Source: Saccharicrinis aurantiacus | GTDB taxonomy: Bacteria > Bacteroidota > Bacteroidia > Bacteroidales > Marinilabiliaceae | Direction: 5' to 3' | NCBI RefSeq assembly: GCF_001660705.2 | Contig: NZ_LYBV02000035.1 | Coordinates: 124,001 to 188,000, forward strand | DNA: 64,000 nucleotides | Part shown: in pieces, positions 26,929 through 33,585 of the stretch | How the letters are laid out: each line of letters opens with the position of its first letter | Position numbering within the stretch: position 1 is the stretch's first letter | The notes under the pieces: model-generated | Database searches by the model: none | Seen by the model: the letters and a program-made list of their open reading frames with translations, nothing else | What the model was told of the DNA's origin: nothing | Program-made: the position numbers and the translations under genes

Positions 26929-27019
26929 GACAATTAGTTTTAAATTGAAAATTCAAAACAACTTATTATCGTTAGTATAAAAGTTATCTGCAGATAATAA
27001 TTGATTGAATTGACAACTT

Positions 27020-27634
27020 TTAACCTTGCCTTTTTAAGCGCTTACTTTTTTCTTTGCTGTATTGTTGCGGCGTCATGTTTAAATAGCTGGCAATGTATTT
27101 ATCAGGTGTATTTGCTAGTAAGTAATCAGAGCGTTGGATGATCTCATGAAATAGTTGAAGCCTTTTTTCGGCACTTCGGTATTGAAGCATCAACATTCTG
27201 TTTTCACGATCCAGCAAAATGTGCTCATGTACTTTATAAAGTAGGTAGCAAATAGCTGCATCACTTTTAACCAGTTCATCAATATCTTGTTTTCTGATGG
27301 ATAGCACTTCCACATCCGTAAGTGCTTCATGAACTTCCAGAGAAGGGGATGATTCTATGTAGCTCTTTAGGCTGTTGAAGCCTAATCTGGCTGGGGTGAT
27401 ATTGATGGTTATGATGGCATCCTCATCATACATAAATTGGTGCACAACACCTTTGGTAACGATATTGGCATAACATTCAATATCGCCTTCTTTGGTTATT
27501 ACCTCACCTTTTTTGAAGATGCGTTTTATAAACGATTGGCTTATGGTATGAATTAGTTCATCACTAACGCTTGTGGAACTTGAAAAGAAATCTTTTAAAA
27601 TACAAAGGTCATCTGACGTAATAAGTTTGGTCAT
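27020..27634 (-). CDS. Crp/Fnr-family transcriptional regulator
   Basis: Cytoplasmic regulator of 204 residues. A cyclic-nucleotide-binding-like beta-barrel (about 30-120) includes FKKGEVITKEGDIECYANIV. A C-terminal helical region and a short winged HTH follow (about 150-204), ending YLNMTPQQYSKEKSKRLKRQ. It belongs to the Bacteroidota subgroup lacking the canonical cAMP-binding RxS motif, so the ligand is unknown. It is downstream of, and divergent from, the REP element copy 1. Its target is unknown. Confidence 0.88.
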   Translation of the reverse strand: MTKLITSDDLCILKDFFSSSTSVSDELIHTISQSFIKRIFKKGEVITKEGDIECYANIVTKGVVHQFMYDEDAIITINITPARLGFNSLKSYIESSPSLEVHEALTDVEVLSIRKQDIDELVKSDAAICYLLYKVHEHILLDRENRMLMLQYRSAEKRLQLFHEIIQRSDYLLANTPDKYIASYLNMTPQQYSKEKSKRLKRQG

Positions 27635-27727
27635 TTTAAAACAACATTAATGTTGTACAAAAATAATTCAATAGGTGTTGAAAAACAACAAAGGTGCAGT
27701 ATGAATATTCTTTACTGAACGACATTG

Positions 27728-27919
27728 AGTGCGAACTTTCAGCTCGTGCTTCTATAAAGCACATAAGTCTATGCAGTATCTAAAACACATGAGTTTTGTG
27801 CTATCTTAGCAAAAAAAAATACATAATAACCTAGTACCGCAGTGTAAGAAAGAAGCTAAGTAAATTAGGTTATTGAAGTTGAAAAAAACTTTATTCACGA
27901 GCTAAAAGCTCGCGCTAGC
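27728..27919. repeat. REP-bounded element, copy 1
   Basis: About 190 bases. The left end is a diverged GCGAACTTTCAGCTCGTG hairpin, the right end CACGAGCTAAAAGCTCGCGC then TAGC. The core shares long blocks with copy 2: TTCTATAAAGCACATAAGTC, CAGTATCTAAAACA, CTATCTTAGCAAAAAA and ACATAATAACC. Each end is a small palindrome and the two ends are inverted copies of each other, the form expected for non-autonomous elements mobilised by REP-associated transposases. Confidence 0.75.
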
Positions 27920-27920
27920 A

Positions 27921-28019
27921 TGGGGGAATAAATCATTAAATGAGTATAAGAACAAATCTATAAATAATGAGAAGTTAATTAATCAAATATTGCTTCAATT
28001 AAAAAAAGAGAATAATTAA
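27921..28019 (+). pseudogene. C-terminal gene fragment after REP copy 1
   Basis: Open frame without start codon that reads NEYKNKSINNEKLINQILLQ and ends LKKENN at a TAA (28017-28019). It begins directly at the edge of the repeat and ends 18 bases before the next gene. It looks like the tail of a coding sequence whose front was lost with the element. No family assigned. Confidence 0.4.
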
Positions 28020-28037
28020 ACTATAAAAATATGAATC

Positions 28038-28310
28038 ATGCTTAAATATATAATAATTGCATTGACTGCAACGTGTTTAATAAGTGCCTTCTTTTTTGTT
28101 TACAAATGGTATGTTTTGTATGCAAAGTATAAGGGCATAAGTTTTGGAGATATCTTTGTAAAGGGATATTACAGACCAAAATATATAGATGCAAAGGAGT
28201 CTAACTTTAATGAATCACAAGCTAAAGCTCTGAATGTTTGGATATATCTTATTTTTACAGTTATGGGGATAGGATTTGTGTTAGCGATGATTTTTAAAGC
28301 AGTTAGTTAA
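28038..28310 (+). CDS. Small two-helix membrane protein
   Basis: Ninety residues with two predicted transmembrane helices (about 4-25 and 66-88) joined by a hydrophilic loop rich in Tyr, Phe and Lys. No family recognised. It follows the truncated fragment with an 18-base gap, as the last gene of a former operon might. A good terminator hairpin follows its stop, which supports that it is expressed. Confidence 0.55.
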   Translation: MLKYIIIALTATCLISAFFFVYKWYVLYAKYKGISFGDIFVKGYYRPKYIDAKESNFNESQAKALNVWIYLIFTVMGIGFVLAMIFKAVS

Positions 28311-28334
28311 AGCTTTGAATGAATATTAATAGAA

Positions 28335-28362
28335 GAGCCTGGCATTGTCCAGGCTTTCTTTA
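28335..28362 (+). terminator. Terminator of the small membrane-protein gene
   Basis: Stem AGAGCCTGG / CCAGGCTTTCT with a short loop, followed by T-rich sequence; 24 bases past the stop. Confidence 0.7.
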
Positions 28363-28498
28363 TAAAGCTAATTGTTTAATTTTTCCTTTCGTAATAAAAG
28401 CGTCAATAAGCGTTTTAATTACACTTTTATCTTTCTCGTCCATCTTCTCAATAGCCTTAACTGGTTAAGTAGCTCTTTGTCTGTTAAGGAGTTTTCCC
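28360..28498 (-). pseudogene. C-terminal remnant of an XRE-type HTH regulator
   Basis: On the minus strand, one frame reads GENSLTDKELLNQL (28457-28497 or so). After a one-base slip at TTAAGG it continues KAIEKMDEKDKSVIKTLIDA and ends FITKGKIKQLAL at a TAA (28360-28362). This is the typical tail of Bacteroidota XRE-family regulators, which ends in a 'K-xxx-MDEKDKxVIKTLIDAFI' helix. The HTH part is missing: the gene is cut where REP copy 2 begins. So it carries a frameshift and a 5' truncation. Confidence 0.65.
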
Positions 28499-28503
28499 CC
28501 CAA

Positions 28504-28696
28504 GCTAGCGCGAGTTTGTAACTCGTGCTTCTATAAAGCACATAAGTCTTGCAGTATCTAAAACATATGAGTTTTGTCTATCTTAGCAAAAAATAATATA
28601 CATAATAACCAAGTATAGCAGTGTAGCAAAGATGCTAAGGAGTTTAGGTTGTTAGATTTAAAAAACTGTAGTCACGAGCTAAAAGCTCGCGCTAGC
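28504..28696. repeat. REP-bounded element, copy 2
   Basis: 193 bases. The ends are perfect-looking inverted copies: GCTAGCGCGAG at the left with GTAACTCGTGC, and CACGAGC with GCTCGCGCTAGC at the right, each a small hairpin. The interior matches copy 1 (27728-27919) along its length with few gaps. On each side stands a gene fragment missing its 5' part. Confidence 0.8.
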
Positions 28697-28700
28697 CTGG

Positions 28701-29027
28701 GATATTTCATATGGCAATTTAGCATTTGATGATTATTCAACACTCAAAGGTATCTATATAAAAGAATCTTTTCATTCTAACAAGGTGTTAAATGGTATTG
28801 CTTTAGAGCAGGTATCAGACGAATTAAAGGGGTTAGGAATTAATACTTATTTAGAAGAGATACACGGCTATACTCATATGTTCAAAAACCAAGGGTTATA
28901 TTATGGTCATAACCTCCCGCTTGACGGAGTTAAGTTTTATCAATCACAATTATCTATATTTAATGTTTCATTTCCCAGTTATCCAAATAAGTTTAACTGG
29001 ATTTATAAAATTCCTCGCAGATGGTAA
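28701..29027 (+). pseudogene. 5'-truncated gene abutting REP copy 2
   Basis: The frame is open from 28701, right after the repeat, and an ATG occurs only at 28785. It reads ISYGNLAFDDYSTLKGIYI, then HSNKVLNGIALEQVSDELKG, and GHNLPLDGVKFYQSQLSIF to a TAA at 29027. The G-x-N-TY-x-E-x-HGYTH pattern weakly recalls the catalytic His region of alpha/beta hydrolases, but I cannot name the family. The stop overlaps the start of the TonB-like gene by seven bases, so the pair was once an operon. Confidence 0.45.
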
Positions 29028-29437
29028 AAGTATTTTTTGTTTTATTATTCCTTTGGGCTAATTGTGTACAATTAGCAAAGGCACAAGAAGAATATATTAT
29101 CACATATATTGAAGAAGCACCTTCCTTTTCAGGAGATTTAAAGAAGTTTATTCAAAATAGTATTGTCTACCCTCCTTCGGCAAAGCTTGATTCTACTCAG
29201 GGAAATGTTTTTGTAACATTTTGGGTTGATACTTTAGGGTATACACAAGAACATAAAATAGCTAAAGGAATCCGAACTGATTTAAATAAAGAAGCCTTAA
29301 GAGTATCCAGACTAATTAAGTTTGAGAAGCCGGCAATGCAAAGAGGTAAACCTGTAAAAATACAATACACAATACCTGTTAATTTTTATTTGAATGGAAT
29401 CCCTGATAGCTTAAAAGTTAAAGAATGTAGGGAATAG
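29021..29437 (+). CDS. TonB C-terminal-domain protein
   Basis: Exported protein of 138 residues with a signal peptide (about 1-21, ending KAQ) instead of the usual membrane anchor. A TonB C-terminal domain follows (about 40-130): SIVYPPSAKLDSTQGNVFV, DTLGYTQEHKIAKGI and VKIQYTIPVNFYL. The canonical TonB has an N-terminal helix and a Pro-rich linker, both absent. Such short secreted forms are common in Bacteroidota, and their role (energy transduction or binding of receptors) is not settled. It overlaps the truncated gene upstream. Confidence 0.8.
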   Translation: MVKVFFVLLFLWANCVQLAKAQEEYIITYIEEAPSFSGDLKKFIQNSIVYPPSAKLDSTQGNVFVTFWVDTLGYTQEHKIAKGIRTDLNKEALRVSRLIKFEKPAMQRGKPVKIQYTIPVNFYLNGIPDSLKVKECRE

Positions 29438-29465
29438 AATAGAGAGCCTTGGGAAGCTTCCCCTG

Positions 29466-29584
29466 CTCACCGTAGCGACTAAACAATGTAAATCGTTCGG
29501 CGTATGCCTCTGGCTATGTCGCTACACATAAGGCTTCTAGCCTGTAAACAACAAAGCCGCATTTTAAAAGTGCGGCTTTTGTTT
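29466..29584. repeat. Dispersed repeat, copy B, with hairpin end
   Basis: About 119 bases matching 25386-25507, ending in the AACAAAGCCGC/GCGGCTTTTGTT hairpin (29550-29583), which lies past the TonB-like gene and can terminate it. Confidence 0.75.
29550..29583 (+). terminator. GCCGC/GCGGC hairpin, copy 3
   Basis: AACAAAGCCGC / GCGGCTTTTGTT with T run. First hairpin after the TonB-like gene. Confidence 0.65.
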
Positions 29585-29637
29585 TAAACTCTCTCACAAG
29601 CCTTGTTAGTAGTAAAAAAACATAGGAGAAGCACCTC

Positions 29638-29905
29638 GCAACACCTGCAACATACTTTTGAATGTAGGTTTTGTACTTCGCAATACTTGCGAGGTCCATT
29701 TTGTATGTTCTTAAGTTACTCGCAACACTTGTTAAATGATTTTCTAAGGTTCAAAAGTAGCTAGCAACACCTGCAACATACTTTTGAATGTAGGTTTTGT
29801 ACTTCGCAATACTTGCGAGGTCCATTTTGAACGTTCTTAAGTTACTCGCAACACTTGCGAAATGACTTCTTAACGTTAAAAAGTAGCTTGCAACACCTGC
29901 AAGGT
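29638..29905. repeat. 126-bp tandem repeat, just over two copies
   Basis: Copy 1 is 29638-29763, copy 2 is 29764-29889, and a third partial copy starts at 29890. Period exactly 126 bases, marked by GCAACACCTGCAACATACTT. The first 66 bases of the two copies are identical and the rest differ at a few positions. Each unit contains several GCAACACTTGC/GCAAGTATTGCG-type words that pair with one another. Confidence 0.9.
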
Positions 29906-30166
29906 GTCTATTAAACATTGGCTTTGGTACTTGCAAGGCTTGCGAGCTACTTAGGCAACGTTCTTACAGGTGGTTTCAAGCATTTCGAAGTGCTTGTGCT
30001 TTTAAGAACAATATACTAGCCATATAAGTTACCTACCTATGCCACAAACATTGAGTAACATTAACAAGCTGCAAACTCTCTCGTCTAGCTCGTGTTTGCG
30101 ACTGTTTGGTATTTTTAATTAGAAGCACGAAGTACCAAATGCGGCCAACGGGCTTTTTGTATACCT

Positions 30167-30299
30167 TTTGCGCCTTTAGATTCCTTCGTTCCTTGGAATG
30201 ACGAGGCACTTAAAAGTGATAAATTGTAAGTTATAAGTGATAAACGATATTGCGTCCTTGCGACGAAGGAAGCAATCTCAAGGCGTGCTGCAAATCATC
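30167..30299. repeat. Dispersed repeat pair, first copy
   Basis: Block A (30167-30207) reads TTTGCGCCTTTAGATTCCTT then CGTTCCTTGGAATGACGAGG. Block B (30248-30299) reads TATTGCGTCCTTGCGACGAA then GGAAGCAATCTCAAGGCG. A and B are roughly inverted relatives of each other (AGATTCCTTCGT against ACGAAGGAAGCAATCT). Confidence 0.85.
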
Positions 30300-30383
30300 T
30301 TGATACCCCTGTTGGCACCCCGCTGCCTCAAGATTACATCTTGTGGTTTGTAGTGGTGGCATGAAATAGTTTGAGTGCTTTAC

Positions 30384-30501
30384 TTTGCGCCTTTAGATTC
30401 CTTCGTTCCTCAGAATGACGAGGCGCAAAAAGTACATCATTGCTATACGGTATTGCGTCCTTGGGACGAAGGAAGCAATCTCAAGGCGAGCTGTAAATCA
30501 T
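30384..30501. repeat. Dispersed repeat pair, second copy
   Basis: Blocks A (30384-30427) and B (30451-30501) repeat those at 30167-30299 with few changes, and with a shorter spacer. Similar words occur at about 21022. Confidence 0.85.
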
Positions 30502-30720
30502 TAGTAACAATAAAAGCTTTCCATTTATCCACCTCCATCAAGGTTTTTATCCACCCTATAGAGTTTCAGTTTGTCAGCTATTTAAATTACCTCCTACATC
30601 TAGCACAATATCATCTCTTCGTAGTACGGTTCTTTTTACATATTGCATCATCATAAATAAAAATAAAAAACCGGCTACAGTATGGAATTATTCAACACTG
30701 TCCGCTATAATATTTACGAA

Positions 30721-33528
30721 ATGGTTAATAAGAATCAACTAAAGCAAAAGGCATTTTTGCTAGTGGCAATGGCGCTTTTACAACTCTCAAGCTTGAGTGC
30801 GCAGTTTCAAAAGAAACTCAATACAGAACGTGTAGAATCTGATCATATCTTAACATGGGAACAGGTGGGCCCTGGTAATGCCGGATATGCCAATTTATTG
30901 CGTTTTCATCCAACCATACCTGGTAAAATTGTTCAGGTGCCTGATATGTGGAATGCCTACCAATCGGACGATTATGGCAAAAATTGGTATAGTATTAAAG
31001 ATTACGATGGAGATGGATCTTTTTACCACTTGCGCGATATTTATTATTCGCCAAAGAACCCCGATTTTGGTTTAGCCATTGGTACCTCAGAGTTGTTCCA
31101 AACCACCAACGGCGGCAAAAATTGGAGTGTAGTACCCAATTGCCCGTGGTATAAAAAGGATGTTGATGGTACTGATAAAGATGCCTGGCGTAAAAAAGTA
31201 GGTTCATTGGCTATTGATCCTAATAACCCAAATGTATGGTTTGTTGGCGGAGGTCAGAATGTGCGCGGACAAATGTGGATGTCGATATACAAACATGTAA
31301 CTGCCGAAAATCCGCATGGAAGAAAAGAACTAAACGAAGGAAAACTGTGGCGTACTGCTGATGGAGGTAAAAGCTGGCAGTTGGTGAACAATGGTATCCA
31401 CCAAAAAGCGCAAGTAGGCCGAATTATTGTAAATCCGAATAACTCAAAAGAAATATTTGCAGCATCAAACTTTGGTATGTATCGCTCAAGCAACGGTGGT
31501 AAAAGCTGGAAGCAGGTAGGTAAAAACCAATTTGATAATAACATTATTATGGATATGGATGCCTATTATAACAAGCAAACAGGCAAGTTCACAATATATG
31601 CTATTGATCAAACGCAATATTTTGCCGATGGTAAAACTACCAAGTGTACCGGAGGTATTTTCAAGTCAGATGATGCCGGAAAATCATGGGTAAATATAAC
31701 TGGCAATTTGGGTTTAGATATCAATAGATTAACAGGAGGCGTGCCCGCTAATTATTACCAATACATTGCGCATTGGTTCGGAATTAAAAAACAAGAAGCT
31801 AAAACAAAATATCCTGAGTTACCCAAAGCTGCACTTCAAAATTTTAACATGATAAGTGCCGATCCAAGCAGAGAAGGTGCAGTATATATAGGATTCACCG
31901 ATCCGCAAACCAAGCAATCTATCACTCCTGGTCGACTATGGGTAACTACCAACGATGGCGAAAAGTGGATTAGTACAGCGCGTTTGTACGAAGAAACATG
32001 GGAAAAAGACAAGGCCTATTGGGAAGAGCGTGGTAATCCTTGGCATACCAATATGAAAGTGGGTCATCAGTCTCCGCATATGCGCTTTAAAAAGGATTAT
32101 CCTTTACGATCGATGCGTGCACTAGATGTGGGTGTTGATGGAGCCGTTATGATTGTATCAGATCATAGTTCGATGTTGAGTAAAGATCACGGAAAAACAT
32201 GGCAGCAGATGGATGAGGTTTACACGCCTTCAGGTGCCATTGTGGGTAACGGAAATAGTAACCTACCAGGTTTAGTAATTGCTCAGGATAAAAGAAAAGA
32301 AACCACTTTATTAGGTTCAGGAGAACATTACGTTTGGATTCCGTCTGACGATAGTCCTAATGATCGAATTGCTGCGCGATATATTGAAAGCAGTCAGCCA
32401 ACAGTTAGTAATATTGTTTACAACCCTTACAATGTTGATGAGGTTTATAATACTTCAAACCGCCAGGAAGACAAGCAGTATATGTTTAAAAGTAGCGATA
32501 GGGGAGAGCATTGGGCAAAGCATGGAACCGCTACACCGGCAACTAATAAATGGTTAGATGATTATTATACAAACGGCTTGGCCATCGATCCTATTAATCC
32601 AGAGTATATGTATTTTGGGATCACCAAAATTGTAAAGGAACCCAACGGCAAAAAAGGCGGATTCTTTCGTTCCGAAGATGGTGGCAAAACCTTTACGCAA
32701 AGCAATAAGGGCTTACCATCGCCAGCTCGTATTAATGATGTGCAGTTCGACCCGCGCGATAATAGCATGAAATCATTGTTTATAGCTGCCGAAAAGAATA
32801 TACACAGTTATCACCTTCCATTATCCGAAGGAGGATTGTATCATTCAACAAATAGAGGCGAAAGCTGGAAGAAAGTAAAAACACCATCCGCCGTTGAGGG
32901 GGTTCAGTTTGTAAAATTTGACCATACCAACCGTATGTACATTACCACAGGATACCGAGGCGGAGGTGCTGGCGTGTGGTATTCTGACGATTTTGGTAAA
33001 AACTGGACGCAAATATTTGAGCATGCACCTACTGAGTGTATCGATATTTGCCCCTTCGATAATAATTTAATTGCCATAACAACACGGTTTATGTCGAAAA
33101 ATCCAGGACTTTACATTAGTCGAGATAGAGGCCAAACTTGGGTGAAAGCCAATAAAGGTTTAGGCACACCGCATCAAATTGAAGATGTGAAATTCGATAT
33201 TTTTGAACCTGGTAAAATGTGGTTGGCCACTTTAGGTTGCGGTTTTTATAGAGGAGAAATTGAAGGTGGCGATCAAATTAAGGTTGTAGATATGAGTACC
33301 GATGTTGTTGAGTTAAACAAAGGAGATCAATTGCAATTAAAAGCCTCTATTATTCAAGATAAATTTAAGGGTGAAAAGCTAGTATGGAAATCAGAAAATA
33401 CTGCTGTAGCCAAGGTGAATAAAAAAGGAGAAGTAACTGCTGTGTCAAACGGATTGGTAAAAATATGGGCCACAACTAAAGATGGCAGATATGCTGATTA
33501 TGCAATGGTTACCGTTAAACGAAACTAA
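30721..33528 (+). CDS. Secreted Asp-box (BNR/VPS10-like) propeller protein
   Basis: Secreted protein of about 935 residues. The frame is open from 30682, but the ATG at 30721 gives a normal signal peptide ending LSAQ. At least eleven Asp-box motifs (S/T-x-D/N-x-G-x-x-W/F) are visible, for example SDDYGKNW, TTNGGKNW, TADGGKSW, SKDHGKTW, SEDGGKTF, SDDFGKNW and SRDRGQTW. They mark two beta-propellers of the GH74/sortilin/sialidase type. A BIG2-like Ig domain ends the protein (about 860-935: VELNKGDQLQLKA...VNKKGEVTAVSNGLVKIWA). It precedes a sulfatase by 57 bases, so an extracellular role on a sulfated glycan is inferred. The catalytic residues are not identified. Confidence 0.82.
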   Translation: MVNKNQLKQKAFLLVAMALLQLSSLSAQFQKKLNTERVESDHILTWEQVGPGNAGYANLLRFHPTIPGKIVQVPDMWNAYQSDDYGKNWYSIKDYDGDGSFYHLRDIYYSPKNPDFGLAIGTSELFQTTNGGKNWSVVPNCPWYKKDVDGTDKDAWRKKVGSLAIDPNNPNVWFVGGGQNVRGQMWMSIYKHVTAENPHGRKELNEGKLWRTADGGKSWQLVNNGIHQKAQVGRIIVNPNNSKEIFAASNFGMYRSSNGGKSWKQVGKNQFDNNIIMDMDAYYNKQTGKFTIYAIDQTQYFADGKTTKCTGGIFKSDDAGKSWVNITGNLGLDINRLTGGVPANYYQYIAHWFGIKKQEAKTKYPELPKAALQNFNMISADPSREGAVYIGFTDPQTKQSITPGRLWVTTNDGEKWISTARLYEETWEKDKAYWEERGNPWHTNMKVGHQSPHMRFKKDYPLRSMRALDVGVDGAVMIVSDHSSMLSKDHGKTWQQMDEVYTPSGAIVGNGNSNLPGLVIAQDKRKETTLLGSGEHYVWIPSDDSPNDRIAARYIESSQPTVSNIVYNPYNVDEVYNTSNRQEDKQYMFKSSDRGEHWAKHGTATPATNKWLDDYYTNGLAIDPINPEYMYFGITKIVKEPNGKKGGFFRSEDGGKTFTQSNKGLPSPARINDVQFDPRDNSMKSLFIAAEKNIHSYHLPLSEGGLYHSTNRGESWKKVKTPSAVEGVQFVKFDHTNRMYITTGYRGGGAGVWYSDDFGKNWTQIFEHAPTECIDICPFDNNLIAITTRFMSKNPGLYISRDRGQTWVKANKGLGTPHQIEDVKFDIFEPGKMWLATLGCGFYRGEIEGGDQIKVVDMSTDVVELNKGDQLQLKASIIQDKFKGEKLVWKSENTAVAKVNKKGEVTAVSNGLVKIWATTKDGRYADYAMVTVKRN

Positions 33529-33585
33529 GCCTTTATGATTAAATTACAATAGCGTTTTAAATAATTTAAATATCAAGCATAGTCT

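Larger units (their letters stand above)
29936..30680. other. Long intergenic, dispersed repeats only
   Basis: No gene. Two paired repeat blocks are present (30167-30299 and 30384-30501, listed separately). The rest, including 30091-30160 with AGCTCGTGTTTGCGACTGTT and an inverted TTTGGTA/TACCAAA pair, looks like further decayed repeat. Small open frames lack start context and family likeness. Confidence 0.5.

Noticed and set aside
28785-29027. Complete 80-residue gene starting at 28785
   Set aside because: The coding signal continues upstream to 28701, up to the repeat edge. It is the tail of a longer gene.
29514-29936. Two 61-codon minus-strand frames with a shared LASIAKYKTYIQKYVAG text
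   Set aside because: They exist only because the 126-bp repeat length is a multiple of three. No start context, no family match.
30375-30656. 93-codon plus-strand frame
   Set aside because: It crosses the dispersed repeat at 30384-30501 and has no family likeness.
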